From Bifidobacteriaceae bacterium (GTDB taxonomy: Bacteria > Actinomycetota > Actinomycetes > Actinomycetales > WQXJ01): a DNA stretch of 35,608 nucleotides. The position numbers and the translations under genes were made by a program. The notes beneath the pieces were generated by a model. That model worked only from the letters and a program-made list of their open reading frames with translations. It ran no database searches and was not told the DNA's origin. This document shows, piece by piece, positions 6,499-14,492 of the stretch. Numbering within the stretch: position 1 is the first letter of the stretch; the number at the start of each line of letters is the position of its first letter. The DNA is taken from positions 1 to 35,608 of the forward strand of contig JAIRXP010000045.1 of the NCBI GenBank assembly GCA_031268215.1, in the 5' to 3' direction.

Positions 6499-7140
6499 CT
6501 ATTGGCCACCAGGCCGAGCAGCCGCTGCGCGGCTGGAGGACGCTCCGCTGACCCGGTCAGAAGCGGATGGGGACGGGAGTTCGTGCCCCTTTGGCAAGGG
6601 CGGTCCGGTCTCGGCCGGCGATGGAACCATTTCGACCGATGTCACTACCTGCTCACCCTGAACCTCCTCAGTCGTGATGAGGTATTCGTCCGTCATCAAG
6701 CCGATGACCGGTTCGGGTAACAACGGGTCAAGGTACTCGATTTCCAGGGTCACCGTGGCTAGGGTCACCGTCGAATACCCGGCGGCAGACACAACCTCAC
6801 AATCGGATAGCCGCGCGTCAACTCTGCCGATGCTCACCTGGGTTCCTGACTCACCGTCCAGAGCCACGGGATCAACCTGGGCAAGTGGGCGTTCGGGGGA
6901 CTTCAAGGCCACTTGGCCTTTCTCTATCAAGGGCTCTTGCGAATCGAGGTAAGCGGTTATCGCGGCGAGCACGTCTGCGGAAGGGTCTGATGCCGCCGCA
7001 ACGTCGAGTGCGCTATCCGGGAACGGATCCTCCCTCGTAGGTCCGAGTGAGCTGAGTGCAGCGCACCCGGTCACCAGCAGGGCCGTAGCGGCCACAACCA
7101 TGGTGGGAGCGACCATTGTCCTCGTGATTCTTGCGAGCAT
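6499..7140 (-). CDS. Putative lipoprotein of unknown function
   Basis: A 213-residue secreted lipoprotein: basic N-terminus, hydrophobic core and lipobox LLVTGC with the lipidated Cys at residue 26. The mature part is a single domain of about 150 residues, rich in beta-type sequence (VTLATVTLEIEYL; TDEYLITTEEVQGEQVVTSVEMV), followed by a disordered Ser/Pro/Ala tail. The ATG at 7140 is preceded by GAGGAGG at a good distance. It resembles neither a solute-binding protein nor an enzyme I know. It lies upstream of the secreted protein and the A-B array on the same strand, so it may act with them at the outer membrane face, but the 356-base gap leaves the link uncertain. Confidence 0.82.
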   Translation of the reverse strand: MLARITRTMVAPTMVVAATALLVTGCAALSSLGPTREDPFPDSALDVAAASDPSADVLAAITAYLDSQEPLIEKGQVALKSPERPLAQVDPVALDGESGTQVSIGRVDARLSDCEVVSAAGYSTVTLATVTLEIEYLDPLLPEPVIGLMTDEYLITTEEVQGEQVVTSVEMVPSPAETGPPLPKGHELPSPSASDRVSGASSSRAAAARPGGQ

Positions 7141-7266
7141 TGAAGGCCTCCTCGGCGGTGGGGCGGCGGGCTACCACGATGTGTCACTCAAATGCTAGTC
7201 CAACAGGAGGCGGGCGTCATCGGCCCTTTCCCTTGGGGGCGGCCGGGCACCAAGGACACGCCCCCG

Positions 7267-7300
7267 CGCGATGCGTCATGCATTGCGAATCGTCTACAAT
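7267..7300 (+). promoter_or_regulatory. Toxin-antitoxin promoter with palindromic operator
   Basis: An imperfect 21-base palindrome (arms CGCGATGC and GCATTGCG, 7 of 8 paired, centre GTCAT) spans 7267-7287. A -10 box TACAAT lies at 7295-7300, and a -35 at the usual distance would fall inside the palindrome. The -10 ends six bases before the antitoxin ATG, so the transcript is probably leaderless. This layout suits repression by the ribbon-helix-helix antitoxin. Confidence 0.6.
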
Positions 7301-7306
7301 TCACGT

Positions 7307-7540
7307 ATGAGTCAAATCGTCGTACGGTCAGATCTGGAAACCGACAGTGCCCTGGAACGCCTCTCCCGGATCACGGGTACCAGCAAGTCCCAAGCAGTCC
7401 GCAACGCGATTCGTGCGGCCGAGGGGGAGGCGGTCCTGGCCCAGATGCGCCAGGAGTCTCTCGCGATCCGCGATGATCCCGGTGACCGTGCGGAGATCCG
7501 CGCTGTTGCCGAGGACCTGGAGACGCTTCGTGCGTGGTGA
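7307..7540 (+). CDS. Ribbon-helix-helix antitoxin of a MazF/PemK-type module
   Basis: A 77-residue protein with an N-terminal beta strand (SQIVVRSD) and two helices with the ribbon-helix-helix pattern (ALERLSRITGTSKSQAVRNAI, key part TSKSQAVRNAI), as in CopG/Arc-type antitoxins. The rest is charged and probably forms the toxin-binding arm. I chose the ATG at 7307, where the ribbon strand begins and which follows a -10 box by six bases; the upstream ATG at 7271 lies within the operator. It overlaps the toxin gene by 11 bases. It is expected to neutralise the toxin and to bind the palindrome upstream. Confidence 0.85.
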   Translation: MSQIVVRSDLETDSALERLSRITGTSKSQAVRNAIRAAEGEAVLAQMRQESLAIRDDPGDRAEIRAVAEDLETLRAW

Positions 7541-7847
7541 CGTCTACCGGCTCCGCTCCAATCGCGAAGCTCGGGGGCATGAACAGCGAGGGGTTCGGTA
7601 CGCCGTAGTGGTCCAGTCGGACCACCTCTTGTTGTCTACAACGTTGGTGGCACCGACCTCTACCAGCGCCAGGGCGACCAGCTTCCGGCCCAGCATTGTC
7701 ATGGACGGAATTACCACATTGGTCTTGGCGGACCAGGTAACCGCTGTTGATGGCGAAACTCGGATTGGCGAGTTCGTCGGCCGGCTCAGTGCCGAAGAGC
7801 TAGCGGAAGTCGACCGGGCCCTCAAGCTGGTGCTCGGGCTGCGCTGA
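7530..7847 (+). CDS. MazF/PemK-family mRNA interferase toxin
   Basis: A 105-residue toxin of the MazF/PemK/CcdB fold, expected to cut single-stranded RNA and halt translation. The family features are the start RGDVYRL, the GHEQRG-x-R-Y-AVVVQSD segment holding the conserved Arg region, the central LVAPTSTSA loop and the closing ADQVTAVD...GRLSAEEL...VDRAL helix. The start is GTG at 7530, within the antitoxin reading frame, with GGAG seven bases upstream; this gives the standard length and translational coupling. It is followed by a strong hairpin. All regular motifs are present, so I expect an active toxin; the cleavage sequence cannot be read from this. Confidence 0.9.
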   Translation: MRGDVYRLRSNREARGHEQRGVRYAVVVQSDHLLLSTTLVAPTSTSARATSFRPSIVMDGITTLVLADQVTAVDGETRIGEFVGRLSAEELAEVDRALKLVLGLR

Positions 7848-7853
7848 CTGCGC

Positions 7854-7890
7854 GGCCGCCGACCAGGCCCACGCTGGTCTGAAGGCGGCC
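7854..7890. terminator. Strong stem-loop terminator without U-tract
   Basis: A nested hairpin: GGCCGCC (7854-7860) pairs with GGCGGCC (7884-7890), and GACCAG (7861-7866) pairs with CTGGTC (7874-7879) around a 7-base loop. It starts 7 bases after the toxin stop codon and lies between convergent genes. No U-run follows, as is common in actinobacteria. Confidence 0.7.
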
Positions 7891-7989
7891 GGGCACCAGG
7901 CGGGGGCCTGCTGGTTCTTTGTACGTATCTGGATTGGGGAAGCCCTGACTGAGTCTGTCCGGCACTATTGAAACTGGCCCGAAGGGCGG

Positions 7990-9717
7990 CTAACCCTCTG
8001 CTTCACCCCGGTTTTCTGGTTCTGGTTCTGGAGCCGGGAGCGGGACTGGCGCAGGCGCGGGAACGGCGGGTCTAGCGGCCAGCGCCAGCATGGCGGCGTT
8101 GAGCCTTTCCGATTCGGTGATGAACAGGCTGCGGGCGTCGGACGTCGCCAGGTGGTGAATGCTGGGGGTGACGGGACCATCTGGCAGGCTGATGGTGACT
8201 GAGGCCAGATCCCAATGCCGGTCCAGGGGTCCGCTGTGCAATTCAATGCCCTGGATCCGCTCATGGGCCACCAGATCGACGTGGTGAAACAGCCTTCCGT
8301 GCCGCAGGACCAGCATGTCAGAAGTGGCAGCGAAACCGTTACGCCGCCAAGCCAGCGGATCAAACAGGCGCGAGCGGCGGGGAGCCACGGTGAAACCAGG
8401 GGTAGGCCCCTTGCCGGTCATGGCCGCGATCACCAAGTCCCAATCCTCGGGTTGGGCGAGGGCCGGTGCGATGGCCCAAATGGCGCGCCGGATGATGTCC
8501 GGGTTGCCTATTGGGACCAGGACCGACTGGCTGTCCGAATCATCAATGCCGTAGCCCGCCACTGTCATATTGGCCCGCCACCAGCCAAGACGCCGCCAAA
8601 TTGGTCCTTGGGTGAGTTCCACCCCAACGACTCTGCCGTGGGCAACAGTCTGGGAAATCCGGGTGGTCAAACCGTGGCTGAGGGTCAGCCCGCGGTCCGT
8701 CAGCTTGGCGCTGAAGCCAAAGTCTGACACCAGGCGGCTGCGGACTGTCGCGGCAAAGCCAAATAGGGCTGGCAGGACGGCGACGGCAACGCGGGGTTCG
8801 CCCCAGATCAAGCCGCCTATCGCGACCAGTGCCATCGCGACTGTTAACCAGGCGCCTGGTGACAGCGCCAGCGCTGCCAGCGCTCGAGAAGTTGGTACTG
8901 CGAATAATTCTGGGGCCTCAGAATCGGAATCGCCCAGGAGTTCGCCCAATGCTGTTTCCGCGGTCTTGGGTGCGAGCGCGGAGGGGGCCACTGTGGGAGC
9001 CGGTTCGCCGCCGCCCGCCAGAAGACCCCGCACCGGTCCCGCGCCTTCCGTTCGATCAGCGTCCGCATCGGTATCAGTCCCAGAGCCGGCCCCAGCGCCA
9101 ACGTCAGTCTCAACGCCAACGTCAGTCTCAACGTCAGCCCCGGCACCGGCACCATGGGCATCACCCAAGGCGCCCTGTTTGGCGGCGGCGACCCGGGCCA
9201 AGATGACTTGACGCCACCGGGCGGCATCGGACGCCTTGAGGTAGGCCAACTCGACGGCCGAATCGCTCCCACCGGCCACCTCAACCTTCAATTTGACCAG
9301 GCCAAGCAGACGGGCAACAAGCGGATGGATGGTGTCGACGGCCTCCACTCGGTCAAGGCGGACGGTCCGGCGCTGGCGGAAGAGCACCCCGGTTGCCAGC
9401 TCCAGCGCCGCGCCCTTGATCTGGAAATGGGCCCGGCGCCACCAGATGAAAGCCCAGGCGAAGACCACCGTCAGGAAGGCCACGAAGGACAAGGCAATCC
9501 AATGCCAACCGACGGAGCGGGCGGCCTCAAGGGTGTCCGGAACAGAATCAAAGCCGCGGTACCAAATGATCGCGGCCAGCGCGGCGATGGCCGCCCAGCT
9601 CCTAAGAAACGGAGTGGCCGGATGTAGACGCTGCCAATCGCCGCCTTCGCCGCTATCCGCGTCATCGGCCTGCTGGGAAGGCCCAGGCGACGCACTGGCC
9701 CCACTAACCCCAGTCAC
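7990..9717 (-). CDS. YdbT-type membrane protein with bacterial PH (bPH2) domains
   Basis: A 575-residue membrane protein. Two helices (about 38-56 and 75-94) precede a bPH2 domain (about 97-175, with LATGVLFRQRRTVRLDRVEAVD). A disordered Gly/Asp/Ala-rich insertion follows (about 180-270, with repeated VETDVG), then two more helices (about 288-330), a second PH-like domain (LTLSHGL...HGRVVGVELTQGP) and a third (LVLRHGRLFHHVDLVAHERIQG). This order matches the YdbT/YdbS family; B. subtilis ydbST is sigma-W controlled and linked to resistance to envelope-active peptides. The GTG start overlaps the upstream YdbS-like gene by 4 bases (GTGA), so the two are a translation-coupled pair. The long acidic insertion is unusual for the family. 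Confidence 0.85.
   Translation of the reverse strand: MTGVSGASASPGPSQQADDADSGEGGDWQRLHPATPFLRSWAAIAALAAIIWYRGFDSVPDTLEAARSVGWHWIALSFVAFLTVVFAWAFIWWRRAHFQIKGAALELATGVLFRQRRTVRLDRVEAVDTIHPLVARLLGLVKLKVEVAGGSDSAVELAYLKASDAARWRQVILARVAAAKQGALGDAHGAGAGADVETDVGVETDVGAGAGSGTDTDADADRTEGAGPVRGLLAGGGEPAPTVAPSALAPKTAETALGELLGDSDSEAPELFAVPTSRALAALALSPGAWLTVAMALVAIGGLIWGEPRVAVAVLPALFGFAATVRSRLVSDFGFSAKLTDRGLTLSHGLTTRISQTVAHGRVVGVELTQGPIWRRLGWWRANMTVAGYGIDDSDSQSVLVPIGNPDIIRRAIWAIAPALAQPEDWDLVIAAMTGKGPTPGFTVAPRRSRLFDPLAWRRNGFAATSDMLVLRHGRLFHHVDLVAHERIQGIELHSGPLDRHWDLASVTISLPDGPVTPSIHHLATSDARSLFITESERLNAAMLALAARPAVPAPAPVPLPAPEPEPENRGEAEG
9100..9135. repeat. 18-base tandem repeat inside the YdbT-type gene
   Basis: Two copies of an 18-base unit (AACGTCAGTCTCAACGCC at 9100-9117 and the same with one change at 9118-9135). 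They encode the repeated VETDVG in the disordered insertion of the PH-domain protein. Copy-number change would keep the frame. Confidence 0.7.
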
Positions 9718-10229
9718 AGCCCGGCCATCCGGGAGTTGCCGAGTTCGGAGAGCCGGTCGCGCAGGCGTGCGGCCTCCTCGGGCTCCAAGCCAGGCAATTG
9801 CGCGTCCAAAGAGCCTGCGGCGGTGTTCAGGTCGAGCTTCGCTATCCCGAAGGCGCGGTCCAGCGGACCGGCGGTTACGTCAACGTATTGGAGACGCCCA
9901 TAGGGCACAACCACCATGTCGCGGATGAACAACCCCCTGCGGATTAGCAGGTCGTCAGCCCGTTCAAGGTAGCCGATGGCCCGCACCCGGCGGCCATTCA
10001 GCGAAGCTGACCACAGACCGCCCAAGGCTAACAAACCGACGATCAGCCAAATCCACCGGTACGGCGTCGCAATTGCCGCCACCACACCGCCGATGATCGG
10101 CACCCCAGACCAGATCCCAATCAGAATCAGTCGCACTTTGATCAGCTTGGGGCTGACGCGCCGCCACTGGGGGCTGTCGGGGTCAAACAGGACGTCGGCC
10201 GGCGGGCCGGCTGGCGTTGCCGTCTCCAT
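9714..10229 (-). CDS. YdbS-type membrane protein with one bPH2 domain
   Basis: A 171-residue protein. After a cytoplasmic lead with Trp-Arg-Arg, two membrane helices lie at about 32-53 and 57-76 (LILIGIWSGVPIIGGVVAAI; WIWLIVGLLALGGLW). The bPH2 domain follows (about 83-160), with RAIGYLERADDLLIRRGLFIRD, here noted by its key part LLIRRGLFIRD, then VVPYGRLQYVDVTAGPLDR and FGIAKLDLNTA. These are standard motifs of the short partner of YdbT. It is the first gene of a two-gene operon. Its role is inferred from the family to be envelope maintenance or stress resistance. The ATG start at 10229 has no clear Shine-Dalgarno sequence. Confidence 0.87.
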   Translation of the reverse strand: METATPAGPPADVLFDPDSPQWRRVSPKLIKVRLILIGIWSGVPIIGGVVAAIATPYRWIWLIVGLLALGGLWSASLNGRRVRAIGYLERADDLLIRRGLFIRDMVVVPYGRLQYVDVTAGPLDRAFGIAKLDLNTAAGSLDAQLPGLEPEEAARLRDRLSELGNSRMAGL

Positions 10230-10275
10230 ACTTCTATTACAGCACCATCAACCTGCCTGGCAGCCGGACTGTCCG

Positions 10276-13200
10276 TCACGCACTTTCGTTCCGCTCCAGG
10301 ACCCGGCGGATTCGTTTGGCGCTGACCGGATACTTTGTGCCAAGTTGCTGGGCGAACAGCGACACCCGGAACTCCTCGATCATCCAGGGCACTTCCGCCA
10401 GCCCGGATGCCGCGGCGGCGCGGCGGACAGCGCTAGCCAGGGCTTGCTGGTAGGCGCGGTCAAGCTCGGCCAATTCCCGCAGACCTTGATCCTCGCGGGC
10501 CCGGTTGATGCCCAGTCTGTCCAGCCGGTAGGCATCCGCGGCCAGGTAACGCTTCAGATCATTGAGGCGCCCCAGACCGGCCCGGCTGAGGAAGCCGGCG
10601 TCTAGCAGGCGGGCCGCGTGATCCTTAATGTCTGTCGCTGAATTGAGCACAGCCAGCGCCGCCACGTGTGAGGCCTCGGTCTCAATTTGGCGGCCTTGGA
10701 CTATCAGGGCCGATGCCGTCTTGAGGACTCCGTAAGTCGTGTCCTCTAAGCGTTCACGCAGTTCAGAGCGGAACTGATCATAGGCGGCCTGATTCTCAGG
10801 GACGCCTCCGGCGTCAAGAGCGGCGCCGATTACAGCCCGTTGGGCGTCCAACGCCAGGTCCGCCGGCGACGGGTACCGCGAGGCGGCCAGGGGCAGGGCC
10901 TGTTCCGGTCGCAGGCGGGAGAGCAACCGTCCTGGCGCTAGGGCCAAGTCCTGCAGCAGCAATTCACGGGTGGCGGCGCGGGTATCCGCCTCGGTCGCGT
11001 TCCGCGCCGCCATGGCTTGGTCTAGGGCGGCCTGGCCTGGTCCGCGATCATCCGCTGGTGCCGGGCTGCCGGCCTGGCCGGGACTCTTGAGGCTGGCGGC
11101 CACCACCCGGCCAATCGCCGCGTCAATGCGTGGCGCGACTTGGGCGACGACTGCTCCCAAGGAGTGTCCGGAGGCCATTATGCCGCCCCGGGGGTCCTCG
11201 ATCTGGAACGTCATTTTGAGGTGATCTGGCAGGACTTCCGGGCTCCATGCATCCGGCGGCAGGTGGACGCCGTGCGATTGCCGGAACAGGGTGCTCAGCG
11301 CCTCTGTCAGGGGCCTGACCTGGCCATCAGCATTCAGCCAGTCCATGGGGCCACCGAGGTTCTCCAGCGTTTTCCTGGCGGTTTCCTGGGCGGGCAGAAG
11401 CTCCGCCCGCAGCGGCTTGGGCAGGGACTTGATCAAAGCCGCGATCAGATCCTGGCGCAGGCCGGGCACCTGCCAGTCAAGCCCAACGCCGCCGGCTCGC
11501 CGCGCGAGTCGCACCGGGATGTGAACGGTCACCCCATCTTGGTCTTCGCCGGGCATGTATTCATAAGTCAGCGCCAAACCGAGCCCGCCCGGTGTCCAAG
11601 TGTCAGGGAACCCTTGGCCCAGGTTTGGCGCTTCGAGAGCCAGGTCAGCGCTGAGCGTTAGTTGGTCCGGGTTGGCCACGCGGGCCTTCTTCCACCACGC
11701 GTCGAAGTGACGGACCGAGCCAATCGAGGCGGGTAAACGCTGGTCATAGAAGTCGAAAAGGTCTTCGGAATCGAACACTTGGCCGGGGGCGCGTGAGCGG
11801 TTGGCGAGTTCTTGGGCTCGCTCCAGTAACTCCCGGTTGAGTCGGAAGAACTGGTGGTGGGTGCGCCAATCGCCTTCCACCAAGGCATGGCGGATGAACA
11901 TCTCCCGTGCCATGGCTGGGTCCACGCGCGACAGGGGTACCGGCCGGGCCGCCACTACCGGGAGGCCGTAGACCAGCACTTTCTCATCAATCACGCCGGC
12001 GCCGCGTTTGGATTGCCACCTCGGATTGGCGTAGCTCCGCCGCGTCAGATGAGGCGCCGCCTGTTCAACCCATTCGGGGTTGATGTCGGCGCAGACACGG
12101 CCCCACAGTCTTGAGGTTTCCACCAGTTCAGCGGACATTACCCAGGATGGCTGCTTGGTCCGCAGGGCCGACCCAGGATAGATCGCGAACGAGATTCCGC
12201 GAGCACCCAGGTACTGGGCGGGTCCCCGTTCACGTTTGGCTTCAGGTCGCCGGTTAGGGCCCTTGGCTCGTACTGGGGTGACCTGCCGCAGGCCGATTTG
12301 GGAGAGCAATCCTTGCAGTAGGGCGCGGTGGATTTGGTCGGCTGGCCAATCGAGCCGCCACGGGTTGTTGGCCGATGCCGCCGGGTCGCCCAACCCAGAT
12401 TTGTCCTGTTCGGTAGTGGCCGGTTTGGTAGCGGCGGGCTCCGGAACTGGGCTCTTGGCGGGAGACTGGGACAGCGGCATCGGGCGCTTGGTTTGGTTCT
12501 GGGACCGGCCCCCGGCGGTGGCGGAGCGGGCGGCCCGGCTGAGTTCCTTGACTAGATCCTGCCATTCGCGAATGCGCAGGTAGTTTAGATACTCGCGGCG
12601 AGCCAGGCGGCGGAAGGCGGACGACGAGCTGGCGTGGCGGGCGGAGCGCAAGTACTCCCAGAGGTTCAGATAAGTCAGGAAATCGCTGGTTGGGTCCTTG
12701 AACCGGGCGTGGAACTGGTCCGCCTGGGCCTGGAATTCTTGAGGGCGCTCGCGGGGGTCTTGGATCGACAGCGCGGCCGCCACAATGATCACCTCCCGCT
12801 CAACGCCCAAGCGCGAGGCCTCAATGATCATGCGGGCTAACCGCGGGTCCAGAGGAATTCGGGCGAGCCCTTGGCCAACCGCTGTGAGCTTAGTGCGCCC
12901 GTCCAATTCCTCAATGGCGCCGAGTTCCTTCAGGACTCGAACTCCGTCGGTGACGGCGCGGGTGTCCGGCGGCTGGACAAACGGGAACCGGGCCACTTCG
13001 CCGGGAGATGACACCACGCCAACGGCCAGCATCCGCAGGATGACCGAGGCCAGGGACGTGCGCAGGATCTCTGGATCGGTGAAGGCTGGCCGGGTCTCAT
13101 AATCCTCGCGGTCATAAAGCCGGACGCAGATGCCTTTGGCGATCCGCCCGCAACGGCCCGCCCGCTGGTTGGCGCTGGCTTGGGATACGGGTTCGATGGG

Positions 13201-14301
13201 TAGGCGCTGGACCTTGGTGGCTTTGGAGTAGCGGGAGATCCGGGCCGTGCCCGGGTCGATCACGTAATGAATGCCCGGGACGGTCAGCGAGGTCTCGGCC
13301 ACGTTCGTGGCCAGGACGATCCGGCGGGCTCCGTGCGGCTCGAAGACCCGGTGCTGTTCGGCCGCGGACAGTCGCGAGTACAGCGGCAACACCTCAATCA
13401 GGTCACGGTTAGACGCCTTTTCGGATGACTTGGCGCCATGTCTGGCCCCAGTCTGGGTGGCCCCGGCGCGGGTGGCTCCGCTACGGCGGTTCAGGTCACC
13501 GTTGAGGGCATCCGCCGCGTCTCGGATTTCGCGTTCACCAGAACAGAACACCAGGATGTCGCCGTCGCCTTGGCGCATCAGCTCTCGGGCGGCCGCCACG
13601 ATCGCTGTCGGCTGGTCTTCCGGCACGCCATTGAGCCCCAGCGGCCGGTAACGGAGCTCAACCGGATAGGTCCGTCCGCTGACCTCAATGACCGGCGCCG
13701 GATGGGCGGCGTCGCGGCCAAAATGGGTCGCGAACAAGTCAGAGTCGATCGTGGCGGACGTGATGATCAGCTTCAAGTCCGGCCGGCGGGGCAGCAGGTT
13801 TGACAGATAGCCCAAGAGGAAGTCGATGTTGAGCGAGCGTTCGTGCGCTTCATCAATGATGATCGCGTCGTAGGCGAGCAATCGCGGGTCGTGCTGGATC
13901 TGGGCCAGCAGGACGCCATCGGTCATCACTTTCAGGCGAGTGGCAGGCGACGAATGGTCGGCGAACCTGACCTGGTAACCAACCGTTTGGCCAAGCTCTG
14001 TGCCGAGTTCCTGGGAGACCCGTTCCGCCGTGGCGCGGGCGGCGATCCGGCGTGGCTGAGTGTGCGCAATCATCGCGGGCCGGTGGCGGTGCGATTGGTG
14101 GGATCCCGCTGGCCCGGTGCCGCCGCCGTAGCCCATTTGGAGCAGAATCTTGGGAATCTGGGTTGTCTTGCCGGAGCCGGTTTCGCCTGAGACGATCACC
14201 ACTTGGTGGGCGGCGATGGCGCGCGCGATCTCCTCCCGGCGGCCGGTGATCGGCAGCTCCAGCGGGTAAGTGATATCGATTGGCGTGGCCGCGTCTGGCA
14301 C
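10276..14301 (-). CDS. hrpA: ATP-dependent RNA helicase HrpA
   Basis: A very large DEAH-box helicase of about 1341 residues (from GTG 14301). Visible motifs are Walker A GETGSGKTTQ, Ia TQPRRIAA, motif II DEAHERSLN, motif III SATID, motif V TNVAETSLTV and motif VI QRAGRCGR. HA2 and OB-fold regions follow, and the C-terminal third matches the HrpA-specific DUF3418 region. HrpA rescues stalled ribosomes and processes mRNA in E. coli. A Pro/Ser-rich linker lies about two-fifths along (near 12420-12540), probably disordered. The frame is open up to an ATG at 14475, but the extra 58 residues have no family character and no ribosome-binding site, so I place the start at 14301 with moderate confidence. 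Confidence 0.95.
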   Translation of the reverse strand: MPDAATPIDITYPLELPITGRREEIARAIAAHQVVIVSGETGSGKTTQIPKILLQMGYGGGTGPAGSHQSHRHRPAMIAHTQPRRIAARATAERVSQELGTELGQTVGYQVRFADHSSPATRLKVMTDGVLLAQIQHDPRLLAYDAIIIDEAHERSLNIDFLLGYLSNLLPRRPDLKLIITSATIDSDLFATHFGRDAAHPAPVIEVSGRTYPVELRYRPLGLNGVPEDQPTAIVAAARELMRQGDGDILVFCSGEREIRDAADALNGDLNRRSGATRAGATQTGARHGAKSSEKASNRDLIEVLPLYSRLSAAEQHRVFEPHGARRIVLATNVAETSLTVPGIHYVIDPGTARISRYSKATKVQRLPIEPVSQASANQRAGRCGRIAKGICVRLYDREDYETRPAFTDPEILRTSLASVILRMLAVGVVSSPGEVARFPFVQPPDTRAVTDGVRVLKELGAIEELDGRTKLTAVGQGLARIPLDPRLARMIIEASRLGVEREVIIVAAALSIQDPRERPQEFQAQADQFHARFKDPTSDFLTYLNLWEYLRSARHASSSSAFRRLARREYLNYLRIREWQDLVKELSRAARSATAGGRSQNQTKRPMPLSQSPAKSPVPEPAATKPATTEQDKSGLGDPAASANNPWRLDWPADQIHRALLQGLLSQIGLRQVTPVRAKGPNRRPEAKRERGPAQYLGARGISFAIYPGSALRTKQPSWVMSAELVETSRLWGRVCADINPEWVEQAAPHLTRRSYANPRWQSKRGAGVIDEKVLVYGLPVVAARPVPLSRVDPAMAREMFIRHALVEGDWRTHHQFFRLNRELLERAQELANRSRAPGQVFDSEDLFDFYDQRLPASIGSVRHFDAWWKKARVANPDQLTLSADLALEAPNLGQGFPDTWTPGGLGLALTYEYMPGEDQDGVTVHIPVRLARRAGGVGLDWQVPGLRQDLIAALIKSLPKPLRAELLPAQETARKTLENLGGPMDWLNADGQVRPLTEALSTLFRQSHGVHLPPDAWSPEVLPDHLKMTFQIEDPRGGIMASGHSLGAVVAQVAPRIDAAIGRVVAASLKSPGQAGSPAPADDRGPGQAALDQAMAARNATEADTRAATRELLLQDLALAPGRLLSRLRPEQALPLAASRYPSPADLALDAQRAVIGAALDAGGVPENQAAYDQFRSELRERLEDTTYGVLKTASALIVQGRQIETEASHVAALAVLNSATDIKDHAARLLDAGFLSRAGLGRLNDLKRYLAADAYRLDRLGINRAREDQGLRELAELDRAYQQALASAVRRAAAASGLAEVPWMIEEFRVSLFAQQLGTKYPVSAKRIRRVLERNESA

Positions 14302-14492
14302 CGGCCTATTGTCGCAGGCCCGCCCGCCTCGGCCGGCACCGATTCCGTGACTATTGGCTGTGGGCCAAATCAGCCTTTCGGATGACCCGATGTGTTCTAA
14401 GCCCAGGTAATCTGGATCTCTCCAGGTACGTGCTGTTGGAGGCCCAGTGCAATCGCTGGCCAGCCGCCTGGACATAGGTCAACGGGGAGACA

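Noticed and set aside
10970..14190. Many plus-strand ORFs of 60-170 codons opposite hrpA
   Set aside because: High GC gives long open antisense frames. HrpA has all helicase motifs and full length, while these have no recognisable domains.
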